A DNA stretch of 64,000 nucleotides from Procambarus clarkii (GCF_040958095.1 NC_091193.1:21398510-21462509), one strand, 5' to 3'; positions 11,455 to 22,967 are shown, numbered from the stretch's first letter. Notes: generated from the letters alone by a model not told the origin. Made by a program: numbers and translations.

Positions 11455-11823
11455 CAAGATTCAGACAGTAATAGACATTTGGTCGCTCTCCAGCTCAGTA
11501 ATTTCCACAGACTTCTATGGGGCTGTTAGTGTGCAACAATATTCCACCCTAGAGAGCACTATAGCATCTTGGACAAGTACCGGTATTGGTCTGTCATTTT
11601 CCTTGCCGTTGTGACGGCTACTTTTACTGCGTTCTTGACCAGTAAGGTCTTCAGGCATGACTCCCAAGTCTATTGTGTGTTGCTCTTTCTTGCTACGGCG
11701 TGAGTTGATTGAAGTTGTATATGTGGCTTCCGAGTTGACATGTTCGTCTTCTGCCGAGCGCGAGTTCGAACTCATCTTCCTTGAAGGTGAGTTCTTCGGC
11801 CCGCTGAAAGACCCGATTTCCAT
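11455..11823 (-). mobile_element. LINE polymerase fragment (degenerate)
   Basis: An ORF of 102 codons ends LSRVEYCCTLTAP, followed after a stop by KSVEITELESDQMSIT. The pattern SRxEYCCxLWxP...xxIxxLExVQRxxT is a conserved stretch of non-LTR polymerases. The upstream 70 codons (Ser/Lys-rich) are not recognised and could belong to something else. Confidence 0.45.
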
Positions 11824-11982
11824 CAGTTTGGGGGTTTGTTGCGTCCTCTATACCCTCTGCCCGTGGATATCAACAGGGAAAAGCCAACATCAACGATAAT
11901 AACGGCAACAGCATTAACAATAACGGCGGATACATCAGTGATAAAAGTGACGACAGTGACTGTGACACCGTCCACGGCGGGT

Positions 11983-12085
11983 CAACACCTGTGGGGCAAC
12001 ACCTGTGGGGTCAACACCTGTGGGGTCAACACCTGTGGGTCAACACCTGTGGGTCAACACCTGGGGGTCAACACCTGTGGGTCAA
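11983..12085. repeat. Short tandem repeat, 15-18 bp
   Basis: GTCAACACCTGTGGG occurs about seven times with 15-bp and 18-bp spacing. Confidence 0.85.
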
Positions 12086-12422
12086 CACCAGAGGGTGCGG
12101 CAGTACTGAGGGGGCTGCACCAAGCACCGGACGAGGGAGCTTGGTAGTAACGGGGGACCAGAATTACACCAGTCATTACACCAGCTGCCTTAATTACTGT
12201 GGAACGGTTGTCTGTGTCCACGTATCTCTTTGTGTATGTGTATGTAATGTATGCGTGTGCATGTATCTATGTATCCGTGTGCTGCAGAGTGGCTGACGAA
12301 GCCTCTATTGCTCAAGCCGTCCGTCCATCCTCTGATAGCTTGTGAAGCGGCCGACACGGTTGAAGGGCAGGTGTCAATCTGGACACTCACTCACTACTTG
12401 ATGCTGAGCGTCCTCTTCAGCG

Positions 12423-12498
12423 TGAGAGTCTGTGCGTGCGTGTGAGTCTGTGCGTGCGTGTGAGTCTGTGCGTGCGTGTGAGTGTGCGTGCGTGTGCG
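12423..12498. repeat. 18-bp tandem repeat
   Basis: GTGAGTCTGTGCGTGCGT repeated about four times, the last divergent. Confidence 0.85.
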
Positions 12499-12584
12499 AC
12501 AAGAGACAGAGACAGAAAGGGAAGGGTAAATGGGAGAGAGGAAGGGTAAGAAGAATGGAAGAGAGGTACACAATGTGGAAGACG

Positions 12585-12865
12585 ATTGATTGTTGCCGCC
12601 GAAAGCGGCTAGTTTATTGTGCACCCCATACTTATCCTGTGAGCGGTGGCGCAAAAAGCATTACAGATGGCACAAAAGGTCTTTATCAGCCCTCAACGGA
12701 GATTATTACATAAACAATCTGATCTATCCTTCACACATTATAATTACAATGTCAGCTAGTTACAGAGAATGTTCTATTTCAAGAGCTATATATGTACAGT
12801 TAATCATTATACATTAATGGTAAGGTCTTGTCGCTAATACATAATTGTTTGAGTGGAAGACGAAT
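12585..12865 (-). mobile_element. 3' UTR of the RNase H LINE
   Basis: The minus strand matches the region after the RNase H LINE coding end at 50000-50310: the TCATTAATGTATAAT.. block, AAAGACCTTT, GGTGCACAATAAACTAGCC and the terminal GGCAACAATCAATC. A 5'-truncated insertion with no coding part. A sister copy is at 48690-48955. Confidence 0.75.
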
Positions 12866-12889
12866 ATAATTACATCCTAATCTTGGGGT

Positions 12890-12968
12890 TGTTGTTGTTT
12901 CAGACTTAGCTACTCAGAACGAAGTGTCCATGTAGCACGGGCTATGGCGAGCCCGTAGTATCTTGGGG
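12890..12968 (-). repeat. GTAGCCCGTGC dispersed repeat, copy 3
   Basis: Inverted copy: (GTT)n head, then AGCACGGGCTATGGCGAGCC. Confidence 0.75.
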
Positions 12969-13990
12969 GGGGGGTGATCTGGGATCCATCTTGTCCATCC
13001 ATGTATACCGTAGGGATCCCTTGTGTCCATGTAAGGGAAGCAGTCTGACCCCCTCACACGCCTCGTCACTAATTCTAACCTCAACGCATCTTCGGATAAA
13101 CTCATCATGAATCGCCAAGTTCGCCCACTAGCGGACTCCTGGCGTGAGCCGTCAAGGCGTCCTGAGAAACGAGGTCACACGGGTTCGAAGCCTCGACGCC
13201 GACAAACCTCGTACATCACGAGGATCACGCGAACGGATTTAAATTAGGGCGTTTCTATAACTAGGATTCCGTCGCATGCTAAGCGTCACAGGGCGTTATC
13301 TTACTCCCGCTTGGCAATGACTTTCTAAAATACAGCCAATTAATCAGGTTTTTTCAGCTTCCACCTGATGAAGTGACGCGGCTAATGGGGAGAGAAGCTT
13401 AAATTGGCCGCGGCTCCCCGCACACTCTCCCCGGCAACGTATCTTGTAGGATACATATAACTGGTGAACATCTTCCCGCTAGAGTCGACGCGTCCTCGCC
13501 ACACCCAACCATCCTACATCCCTCACCACCCAACCTCTTTCTCTCCCACATCACGACCATCCTCCTATCCCACAACCCCCCCCCCCCTCTCCTCGCACAC
13601 GGCGCCGCCCCCTCCCACCTTTCCCCCGACACCATAAATGGCAGCATCAGAGGCTTCCAGGATCACGTATCCAACATAACGTCAGCGTATTTTTGACGCC
13701 ACCGTGTGCGTCAGCGCGTAGGTGTGGAGCCCGGAGCCTGGCGGGGCTTGTGGGCGTCAGTATGGAAGGTGTGGCGGCGGCGGCGACGGCCACTGATCAA
13801 CGACTCTTTGCTCCACTTACCCAAATTAGCTCCAGCTCGTCTCATCAGCTGTCTTGACGCACTATAACTGGCCAGACGCACACACGTGTACAGACACGCG
13901 GGCAAACGCACACATCAGCGAACATACACCAACATAAGATAAAATTAACACATGAAGCTTCATAATATTGGGAAAGGCGGGGATTAGGAA
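12969..13990. other. Spacer with a possible tRNA-like SINE head
   Basis: At 13145-13215, GGCGTGAGCCG and ACGGGTTCGAAGCC resemble weak box A and box B; the second has a mismatch to the consensus. A short ORF starts at 13761 in good context but has only 32 codons. Nothing else supported. Confidence 0.4.
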
Positions 13991-13992
13991 CT

Positions 13993-14700
13993 CTCGCTTG
14001 ACCCCGTAAGCTGATGAGTTGGCCAAGACTTTTGCTCATAAAGAGGGAATTGGTTACCATCTTGGACTGTCTTTGAGCAGCCTGAGGGCAGCAATATTCC
14101 GGGAACATCAACAATATCTAACAGACTTGAGGCAAAGTGACAGTCACACCTGTTACTCCATCTATCATCATTCTATTATGCAGGAAGAACCGCACGTCTA
14201 TGGGTCATCAAATAATGTTAGCAGACTTCTAGATGTTACCACTGCTAGGCTTAGGCTCGGCTACAAGTACCTCTGGCAGTTTGTAACATCTGCTGATGTA
14301 GATTTGACTAAATGTAAACTCTGTCAGCAGAACTATTAGCATACTTTGCGTCATTATATAATTGAATGTGAAAAAATCACGGAATTCAGAGATAACACCA
14401 TCAATGGTGTCCAAGAAATGTGTAAGTACTTCATTCATAATGATGTGCTGCCCGAAATCTTAGCAAAGTATCCAAAGTTTGCTGACTGTAGGTAATGCAT
14501 GCACATGACTGTAAAGCTGCCGCCCAGTTGGGTGGGTGTGCAGCAGGACTAGTAACTGTGTGACTCACCATAGATGTAAAGTGCCTTGTATAAAGACTGT
14601 TGAGGGGCCACCTCTTGAACCACTTACGATATAAAAGGACTTAATATGTACATGTATTAGTGTACATGTATATATATACATGTATGTATGTGTGACTATG
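13993..14700 (+). mobile_element. RNase H-bearing LINE, 5'-truncated copy 1
   Basis: Starts inside the RNase H region (ELAKTFAHKEGIGYHLGL) and continues through ARLRLGYKYLWQ, a Cys/His knuckle (CKLCQQNY..TLRHYIIEC) and KYPKFADCR. The 3' UTR begins near 14496 (GTAAAGCTGCCGCCCAGTTG). An in-frame TAG inside the knuckle makes it non-functional. Copies at 23985, 49705 and 62945 match in order. C-terminal RNase H followed by a CCHC-like knuckle is known from I/Jockey/R1-type LINEs. Confidence 0.75.
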
Positions 14701-14764
14701 TGCATGTAACATTAACGACTGTGAAACTAGCGTCACAAGACTGTCACTAAGTGAACTATGAGGT

Positions 14765-14850
14765 TCACTTCAGCCCATTATGTGCCTCTGTAACCCTTTC
14801 CACCACCGCCCACGGGATGGGTATGGGGTGCGTAATAAATTAATGGCGAG
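14765..14850 (+). mobile_element. LINE 3' UTR remnant
   Basis: CATTATGTGCCTCTGTAACC followed by GGGATGGGTATGGGGTGC and AATAAATTAA resembles the polyadenylation end of the RNase H LINE (GGATGAGTATGGGGTGCACAA). Similar DNA is at 24765-24840. Confidence 0.5.
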
Positions 14851-14857
14851 TTAGACG

Positions 14858-14860
<3 letters not shown>

Positions 14861-14929
<69 letters not shown>
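14861..14929. repeat. (AC)34 microsatellite
   Basis: Perfect run. Confidence 0.97.
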
Positions 14930-14930
<1 letters not shown>

Positions 14931-15004
14931 GATATGGTCAGCGGCGTGCGACAAACTGTTGATCATGACGCTAGTCTTCAGACACCTTAGCATAATAAGG
15001 AGGC

Positions 15005-15235
15005 TTTCACAACATTGTACCTACGTCAGACCAATTCTAGAATACGCAGCCGTCATGTAGTCCTCAACTAAAAAAAAAAACATACCAAAACTATGTCATA
15101 AAGGAAACGAAAAAAAGATGAAGGAGCCGGATGTAACGATGCTAGAGAAGAAAGGAGTCATGATAACAACATACACGATACTTAGGGGAATTGCCAAGAT
15201 ACAAAACAGAAATATGTACAATAAATAACGATAGA
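15005..15235 (+). mobile_element. CR1-like LINE polymerase fragment (decayed)
   Basis: HCTYVRPILEYAAVM is followed by a poly-A insertion and by GVMITTYTILRGIAKIQN. Ordering fits the CR1 C-terminus, with many breaks. Confidence 0.65.
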
Positions 15236-15240
15236 AGAAG

Positions 15241-16725
15241 AGGTCCCGTGTACACCCTAGCGGTCCCGTGTACACCCTAGCGGTCCCGTGTACACCCTAG
15301 CGGTCCCGTGTATACCCTAGCGGTCCTGTGAACACACTAGCGGTCCCGTGTACACCCTAGCGGTCCTGTGTACACCCTAGCGGTCCCGTGTACACCCTAG
15401 CGGTCCCGTGTACACCCTAGCGGTCCTGTGTACACCCTAGCGGTCCCGTGTACACCCTAGCGGTCCTGTGTACACCCTAGCGGTCCCGTGTACACCCTAG
15501 CGGTCCCGTGTACACCCTAGCGGTCCCGTGTACACCCTAGCGGTCCCGTGTACACCCTAGCGGTCCCGTGTACACCCTAGCGGTCCCGTGTACACCCTAG
15601 CGGTCCGTGTACACCCTAGCGGTCCCGTGTACACCCTAGCGGTCCCGTGTACACCCTAGCGGTCCCGTGTACACCCTAGCGGTCCCGTGTACACCCTAGC
15701 GGTCCCGTGTACACCCTAGCGGTCCCGTGTACACCCTAGCGGTCCTGTGAACACACTAGCGGTCCCGTGTACACCCTAGCGGTCCTGTGTACACCCTAGC
15801 GGTCCCGTGTACACCCTAGCGGTCCCGTGTACACCCTAGCGGTCCCGTGTACACCCTAGCGGTCCCGTGTACACCCTAGCGGTCCCGTGTACACCCTAGC
15901 GGTCCCGTGTACACCCTAGCGGTCCCGTGTACACCCTAGCGGTCCCGTGTATACCCTAGCGGTCCCGTACCTAGGTCTGAACACACTAGCGGTCGTGTAC
16001 ACCCTAGCGGTCCTGTGTACACCCTAGCGGTCCCGTGTACACCCTAGCGGTCCTGTGTACACCCTAGCGGTCCCGTGTACACCCTAGCGGTCCTGTGTAC
16101 ACCCTAGCGGTCCCGTGTACACCCTAGCGGTCCCGTGTACACCCTAGCGGTCCTGTGTACACCCTAGCGGTCCCGTGTACACCCTAGCGGTCCCGTGTAT
16201 ACCCTAGCGGTCCCGTGTATACCCTAGCGGTCCCGTGTACACCCTAGCGGTCCTGTGTACACCCTAGCGGTCCCGTGTACACCCTAGCGGTCCCGTGTAC
16301 ACCCTAGCGGTCCTGTGTACACCCTAGCGGTCCCGTGTACACCCTAGCGGTCCCGTGTACACCCTAGCGGTCCCGTGTATACCCTAGCGGTCCTGTGTAC
16401 ACCCTAGCGGTCCCGTGTACACCCTCGCGGTCCTGTGAACACACTAGCGGTCCCGTGTACACCCTCGCGGTCCTGTGAACACACTAGCGGTCCCGTGTAC
16501 ACCCTCGCGGTCCTGTGAACACACTAGCGGTCCCGTGTACACCCTAGCGGTCCCGTGTACACCCTCGCGGTCCTGTGAACACACTAGCGGTCCCGTGTAC
16601 ACCCTCGCGGTCCTGTGAACACACTAGCGGTCCCGTGTACACCCTAGCGGTCCTGTGAACACACTAGCGGTCCCGTGTACACCCTAGCGGACTCCGTGTA
16701 CACCCTAGCGGACTCCGTGACGTGG
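15241..16725. repeat. 20-bp satellite, about 74 units
   Basis: Unit CGGTCCCGTGTACACCCTAG, with variants CCTGTG (T), CCTGTGAACACAC and CCCTCGC. One 19-bp unit occurs near 15601, and there is a scrambled junction at about 15966-16005. From about 16418 to 16640 the array becomes a 40-bp dimer (normal unit with CTCGC plus CCTGTGAACACACTAG). Stops in all frames; non-coding. Confidence 0.97.
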
Positions 16726-16915
16726 GTGTGTGAGAACACTTACAAATCAAGGACTAAGAATGTAATTTAGTACCAACAACGATGGTATACATGTAAACTT
16801 TCCGAAGATTAGAACAACGGTCTTCTTCTCTGGCAGATAACCAGGTGGTGGACCAATGAGCCGTGTGGGATCCCTCTTCCCTGTACAACGAGCACCTCCC
16901 TCCCTCCCCCTCTCT

Positions 16916-16921
<6 letters not shown>

Positions 16922-16978
<57 letters not shown>
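16922..16978. repeat. (CT)n microsatellite
   Basis: About 28 CT units followed by a short AG-rich inversion (CCAGAGAGACAGAGGAGACAG). Confidence 0.96.
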
Positions 16979-16980
<2 letters not shown>

Positions 16981-17439
16981 GAGAGACAGAGGAGACAGAG
17001 AGACGAGGCACCACGACTGACTCCATCTAAAATGGCGGCCAATTTTCATATCAAGAATATTTCCAATTACCTGAGTCGTATCTGCTGGCAGTCAGTCCGT
17101 GTTATAACGCTGTGTTAAGGAGCGAGCGGTGCCAGATGCTGCTGTATCGTGGTGCTGTACCGTGCTGCTGTACCGTGCCGCTGTTCATGCGTTTTCTCAA
17201 GTGAACTTATCTAACGTTAAGTGTTAACTTTTAAGATAAAAGCCCTTTTAATGCCTAAATTGGTCTACCTCGACAACCACTATCACCACCACTGCCACGC
17301 CTGAACACTAACCACTACCACCATTCCTCCAACTCCCTCCCTGCCCCCCCCCCCCCAGTACGTGTCTACCAGCTTGTGATAGGAGAAACTGCGTACCAAT
17401 TGGTGCCTTGCCACCGAGGAGGTGTGAGGTGCTCTCACG

Positions 17440-17512
17440 GCCACTGTTGTTGTTTTGGATTCAGCTCCTCAGAACAAAACTACCATGTAGCACGGGCTAT
17501 GGCGAGCCCGTC
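17440..17512 (-). repeat. GTAGCCCGTGC dispersed repeat, copy 4
   Basis: (GTT)n head and AGCACGGGCTATGGCGAGCC, as at 12890. Flanking DNA 16980-17440 and 17513-18010 has no supported gene. Confidence 0.75.
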
Positions 17513-18017
17513 ATCACGGCCCTTTGGTAATGGTTGTGTTGTAGCCGCTCCCTCCCTTACACTACACTACACCCTTCCCTTGTACCCTGCCTACCTTCCT
17601 TACCTTCATATCTCGACCCCTCCCTAAAACTCGTGTCATGTTATCTCTTTACCTTTCCGCCATGACCCCTTCAGCCCCCCGCTTCTGGGGGTCCTGGCCC
17701 CCCGCGCCACGGACGGCAGGGCCTACCTTGCCTGCCTGGTCGACCCGCCGCACTCGTCTCAGTACCCTCTGGATGACAACATTGAGAAAATCCGTAGAAT
17801 AACACTTTAGTGTGAATACTGTGAAATAATAATAATATTATTATTATAGTTCGTTTTGTTGGGGACAGGAAGCCTGTGTGTATACACTTTAAGATTGTAT
17901 CGAGGTCCTTCCAAGGTGGAACTCCTGAGCCACAACCCCCACAAGGGACGCTGGCCTCGCCCTCGTCTCTGGGCGAGGTCAGGTGGGAACCATGTGCGCA
18001 CAGACCTCTACCTCCGT

Positions 18018-18098
18018 GTTGTTGGTTCCGGGAAATAATGTTACCGCGGCCCAGTCTCTGACCAGGCCTCCTAGTTGGTGGTCTAGGCTGTTTGACGA
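18018..18098 (-). repeat. AGGAGGCCTGGTC dispersed repeat
   Basis: The minus strand reads ACCACCAACTAGGAGGCCTG, then a GGGCCGCGG..TTCCCGGAACCAAC end, matching 55705-55795 (+). Related to the tail of the 44245 SINE. Confidence 0.6.
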
Positions 18099-18734
18099 CG
18101 CTGAATAACTTGCCACTTCCAGTTTCTGGTCCAAGCCTTCAGACACACACAACACTGATGGCTCTCTAGAGCCAGAGTCCACCCCATGCCAGAGTCCACC
18201 CCATGCCAGAGTCCACCCAATGCAGCAGTAGCACCTTTCCACTCCCTCCTCCTATTCCATTAGCCACAGAGTGACAGACAACGCCTCCACATGACCGACG
18301 CAAATGTTCACTATTAAGCTGGCCCTTGAACATGCATATTACAATCATAATAATGTACTGATGAACACCGAGTCAAACAGGTATTCAAGCCCTAGGAAAT
18401 CCTAAACCCCCAGTTAACGTAAGCTTAAACAGAACAGTGGTCCTTGTCCTCCGAGGCCTTCAGCTACAGGGAGGAAAAGTAGCTGGTCCAAGTGATGACG
18501 TGTGGAGACTAACGAGCCAGAGAGGGAACAGGTGAGGAGAATATACGTGTCAGCACCCCCAGCAAGCACCAGTCAATTGGCGGGAAAACCCCAGTCTGGC
18601 AGGAACAGATCGTGAGGAGTCAAGACTGTCGTCTCTGCCACACCCTCATCAGGTGCCTGGCACGGTGATATTGCCCACGGTCAGGACACGCCGCCACGGA
18701 CAAAGAACGGAAGACACGGACTGCGGCAAGACTA
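18099..18734. other. Non-coding spacer
   Basis: A short triplication of CCATGCCAGAGTCCACC at 18175-18220. Nothing else seen. Confidence 0.55.
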
Positions 18735-18938
18735 AGCCACGGCTTTGGTTACATTTATTAAACAGTTTACAAGCATGAAAACGTCCCAATCAACTGTTGT
18801 TATTGTTATAAACAGCCTCCTGGTGCTTCCGAGCTCATTAACTGTTTAATAATTGTAAACAAAGCCGCCCAAGATTGAGATGTACAGGTTCGGAAGTGCT
18901 TGCGTAACTGCTTCGTGAATCTGACCCAGGGTGGTTGT
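18735..18938. mobile_element. MITE copy 2 (left end missing)
   Basis: The interior (TTTGGTTACATTT..AAACAGTTTACAAGCAT, TAAACAGCCTCCTGGTGCTT) and right terminus (TGCTTGCGTAACTGCTTCGT, GAATCTGACCC) match the complete copy at 41496-41740. The left terminal inverted repeat is absent. Confidence 0.75.
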
Positions 18939-19324
18939 AAACCTTATGGCGATTAGTGTTCCAGGGGGAAAACTAGTAGGGTAAGATTTAATGAGGACAT
19001 ATAGGCAGGGAAAGCACCGAGCCGGCCAATTTTCCATGAACAATTTTTTTAATTTTTAAATTTGGTATACCAAAAATTTAATTACATATTACTAAAACAG
19101 TTGCAATGGCCTGTTGTAGGTGGCAACAGGTCCGTTGAACGGTGGCGACTGGAGACAGGTGCCCTCCCCCCCCCCCACCCAGTCGACCAGTCACACTCGG
19201 TTGAGCGTGACTGGGTGAAGCAGAGTACTTGTATGGTCGCGTTAGTGTCCACCACTATACATATGTATACAATGATGCATGTTATGGATGATACACGTAT
19301 TCGCTGCCAGTGTCGGCCACACAC

Positions 19325-19392
19325 ACCCGCCTCTCCATTGAGAGGCGGAACCAAAGAGCCAGAGGTCAACCCCCGCAAGCACAATTAGGTGA

Positions 19393-19426
<34 letters not shown>
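19325..19426 (+). mobile_element. CR1-like LINE 3' terminus with (AC)n tail
   Basis: TTGAGAGGCGGAACCAAAGAGC continues to AATTAGGTGAG and then (AC)16. Only the last ~60 bp of the LINE is present. 18939-19324 holds no gene. Confidence 0.8.
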
Positions 19427-19427
<1 letters not shown>

Positions 19428-19673
19428 CTGTCCTCCATGGACAGGGTTAGAGATGTGTTAAACATATAGTTCAAGGGTTTTTGAACAATCAACCACAGGT
19501 GATTCGGTGCTTTTAAAATGCTAAGCTAACCTACATACGTAAATACATAGATACACAGATTTACGTATGCCCTACATAAAGTGTTTGATGTGTCATTAAT
19601 GTGCATAACATTAATAGTAAAAGGTGTATGTAGTTCAGTGTGTACTAAATCTGTGTGTATACGCATACTCCCA

Positions 19674-20047
19674 AACACACACACACACACACACACACAC
19701 ATGGGAGACATGATAACCACCTACAAAATTCTCAGGGGAATTGACTGGGTGGACAAAGACAAACTCTTCAGCACAGGTGGTACGCGAACAAGGGGACACA
19801 GGTGAAGCTGAGAACCCAAATGAGCCACAGAGACGTTAAAAAGAACTTTTTCAGTGTCAGAGTAGTTAACAGATGGAATGGATTAGGCAGTGATGTGGTG
19901 GAGGCTGACTCCATACACAGTTTTAACTGTAAATATGATAGAGCCCAGTAGGCTCAGGAACCTGTACAGGAGTTGATTGATAGTTGAGAGGCGGGACCAA
20001 AGAGCCAGAGGTCAACCTCAGCCAGCACAACTCGGTGAGTACACACA
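19674..20047 (+). mobile_element. CR1-like LINE, 5'-truncated with intact 3' end
   Basis: After (CA)n at 19674-19700, the order is: GDMITTYKILRGIDWVDKDK, a TRGHR region, RTFSVSE*LTDGM, VEADSIH-like DNA, then the 3' tail with GAGCCCAGTAGGCTCAGGAA, GAGAGGCGGGACCAAAGAGC and CGGTGAGTA(CA)n. This copy shows that the short tail seen elsewhere belongs to this polymerase. Frameshifted, not functional. Confidence 0.8.
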
Positions 20048-20049
20048 CA

Positions 20050-20830
20050 CGATCAAACTCTTCCAACCATACAAACATACTCCAACATACCCACACAATC
20101 TCAAACACACTCATGCATACACTTAAGAACTACCTGTATGAACTTAAACACGTCGCCTCAAACATCGTATACAACGTACGTAACACCAACTCCCAGGAAT
20201 GCAGCATAAATATCAAGCTGTAAGAGTTCAAAAAATATTTGTGACCAGGTTGCTGCAGTAATTCCGAGGGTTACGGGAGCATACTCCGAGATAGTGATCA
20301 AACCCGTTGGTACTGTAGAACCAGAGGAAACATAATCACGACGTACACAGTACTCTAGCACCGACAGCGTTAACAGACGCCACTGACATAGGCCGAAGAC
20401 ACAGATGGTAACTAAAATGCTGAAAGGTTTCCTTACGGTGTAGAGATGGTGAAGTCTCCCTACGGTGCAAGGGAGCCAGACAGTGACGCCCAACATGAAC
20501 TCAGAACCTGGTATAGTGAACTATATAGTGACAACACACACCAGCAGCGCCAAGATTAACCAAAAAAACGCGGATCCCAGGAACTGTAGCCCAACCTCCC
20601 CCTCAAAGTGAATTCCCACAACACCTACCCACCCTGAACCCCACAATGTCACCACCCCAAGTTACACACCCAGAGGGGCGGCGCCCCCCAGCAGCGGTCA
20701 ACACAAAGGGTCATCACTGGCCGCCTGCACAGGAAAATAGTGATGACAGGAAGTTGTTACCGAGAGCGAGAGGGGAAAAATATATATCCGGATCATCAAT
20801 CAGTTATTACATCCCCCATGCAGGTCAGTA
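20050..20830. other. Non-coding spacer
   Basis: No recognisable coding exon or array. Confidence 0.5.
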
Positions 20831-20835
20831 CTTAC

Positions 20836-21110
20836 CTGGTGCCATTACAATCGTATTATTGTCGCCTGGAGTGCCATGTCTGCGTGCCGCGGTTATCCCG
20901 ATCTTAAGAGATGGGTGGGGCCGTAAGGCGAGCCTTTTAAGACAGTATAGTTACAATTAAATGTGGCTAACAAAGTCCCCCTGGATGGGATTTGTGTCGG
21001 CGTGTGGGTGCCGGGAGTGGGAGGAGCAGACGCGTGACCCTTCCCCCGCAGCGTGTGAGCAACAACTGGCTGGCGCCGCGTGGCTCTGGTGACGGTAATG
21101 TTGTGGCGGG
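20836..21110 (-). other. Candidate minus-strand 5' exon with perfect splice donor
   Basis: On the minus strand CACCAG|GTAAGTACTG is a consensus donor (last exon base 20836, GT at 20835-20834). Upstream 20840-21110 is CG-rich unique DNA without a long ORF; the nearest ATG (20844) would leave a phase-1 intron after MAP. This fits a 5' UTR exon or a very short coding start. A nine-base donor match is expected less than once by chance in the window, so the evidence is suggestive only. Confidence 0.25.
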
Positions 21111-21122
21111 TGTTGCCAGTCA

Positions 21123-22300
21123 GTGATCGCCCTCGCCATGCTCCACCAGGCAGCCAATCATGCTCCGCCCCTCGCCTCGCCATGCTCCACCAGGCAGCCA
21201 ATCATGCTCCGCCCCTCACCCTCGCAATGCTCCACCAGGCAGCCAATCATGCTCCGCCCCTCACCCTCGCCATGCTCCACCAGGCAGCCAATCATGCTCC
21301 GCCCCTCGCCTCGCCATGCTCCACTAGGCAGCCAATCATGCTCCGCCCCTCACCCTCGCCATGCTCCACCAGGCAGCCGATCATGCTCCGCCCCTCACCC
21401 TCGCCATGCTCCACCAGGCAGCCAATCATGCTCCGCCCCTCACCCTCGCCATGCTCCACCAGGCAGTCGATCATGCTCCGCCCCTCGCCTCGCCATGCTC
21501 CACCAGGCAGCCAATCATGCTCCGCCCCTCACCCTCGCCATGCTCCACCAGGCAGCCGATCATGCTCCACCAGGCAGCCGATCATGCTCCGCCCCTCGCC
21601 TCGCCATGCTCCACCAGGCAGCCAATCATGCTCCGCCCCTCACCCTCGCCATGCTCCACCAGGCAGCCGATCATGCTCCACCAGGCAGCCAATCATGCTC
21701 CGCCCCTCGCCTCGCCATGCTCCACCAGGCAGCCAATCATGCTCCGCCCCTCACACTCGCCATGCTCCACCAGGCAGCCGATCATGCTCCGCCCCTCGCC
21801 TCGCCATGCTCCACCAGGCAGCCAATCATGCTCCGCCCCTCACCCTCGCCATGCTCCACCAGGCAGCCGATCATGCTCCGCCCCTCGCCTCGCCATGCTC
21901 CACCAGGCAGCCGATCATGCTCCACCCCTCGCCTTGCCATGCTCCACCAGGCAGCCAATCACGCTCCACCTTTCACCTCGCCATGCTCCACCAGGCAGCC
22001 GATCATGCTCCGCCCCTCGCCTTGCCATGCTCCACCAGGCAGCCAATCACGCTCCACCTTTCACCTCGCCATGCTCCACCAGGCAGCCAATCACGCTCCG
22101 CCCTTCGCCTCGCCAAGCTCCACCAGGCAGCCAATCACGCTCCACCTTTCACCTCGCCATGCTCCACCAGGCAGCCAATCACGCTCCACCCCTCACCTCG
22201 CCATGCTCCACAAGACAGCCAATCACGCTCCACCCCCTCACCCCGCCACCCTCCACCAGGCAGCCAATCATGCTCCACCCCCTCGCCCCGTCACGCTCCA
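21123..22300. repeat. 44-45-bp satellite carrying CCAAT and GC boxes
   Basis: Unit CATGCTCCACCAGGCAGCCA + ATCATGCTCCGCCCCTCACC + CTCGC, about 26 units, mixed 44- and 45-bp lengths. Some units are half-length duplications of CATGCTCCACCAGGCAGCCG. CCAAT changes to CCGAT in a subset, and toward the right end CGCCCC is lost (CTCCACCTTTC). The 424-codon ORFs across it are repeat artefacts. Confidence 0.96.
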
Positions 22301-22965
22301 GCTTGCGGGATGCACGGTAGGAGTCCACGCTCCTGGTCTGATTGGTGGACTTAAGGCTTGTGTTCAGGGTCGCCAATCGCACGAAGATTAAGCTGTTGTA
22401 GATAATTTTTCAAACATTTTTAAAAGTATAAATCGATTTTATATTGATCTGTAATTATTAACATCAGCTGCCTCGCCTCCTTTATGAACTGGCGTCACTC
22501 TGGATTATTTAAGAATATCAGGAAAAGTATGACACTCTTAAGAGATTTGTCGAGCAACAGAGCTGTGGGTGGTGCAAGAGCAGCACTCTTATATATCATA
22601 GATGGTATAGCATTAATGTTCCCAGCTTCAGTTTTTACGTGATTGAATTATGGACATAATTCAGGCAAGAAAGCAAGCATAAAGGTAGTATTGGAAGGCA
22701 AATAGATGAGGTGGCAAGCACAGGGGCCAAGGTCGACGACAAGGAAGTGTTTGAATACAGGCAGACAAGTACACAAGCAGGAATAAACACATTACAAACA
22801 ATTTAGCAAACGAGCAGGCAGAGTCAAGAGGAAGTTGAGCAAACAGGAAGGAGGTCTGGGGTCGGTGGCAGACATGACCATACACTCCCATACACTCATA
22901 TACACCTTCAAAGCAATCAACACAGCCTATGGTTAAGACCAATACTGGGATAAGCAGCACCGGCA
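22301..22965. other. Non-coding spacer
   Basis: No gene seen. Includes a further inverted CCAAT (CTGATTGGTGG) at about 22338. Confidence 0.55.
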
Positions 22966-22967
22966 TG

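Noticed and set aside
13761-13859. Small ORF of 32 codons in strong start context (MEGVAAAATATDQ)
   Set aside because: Too short, GGC-repeat derived, with no splice donor in frame or homology; kept out of the gene list.
13711-13911. Minus-strand exon ending ATTTGG|GTAAGTGG
   Set aside because: GTAAGT is expected tens of times by chance in the window, and the upstream frame has no recognisable features.
15241-16725. CRISPR-like look of regularly spaced short repeats
   Set aside because: Units are contiguous with no unique spacers and the genome is eukaryotic; plain satellite.
20820-20900. U1 snRNA-like 5' end (ACTTACCTGG on the plus strand)
   Set aside because: The following sequence does not match U1 stem-loop I or carry an Sm site. 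It is better read as a minus-strand splice donor.
21080-22391. Three overlapping 319-424-codon ORFs
   Set aside because: All frames stay open because the 44-45-bp unit lacks stops; no splice or start evidence.
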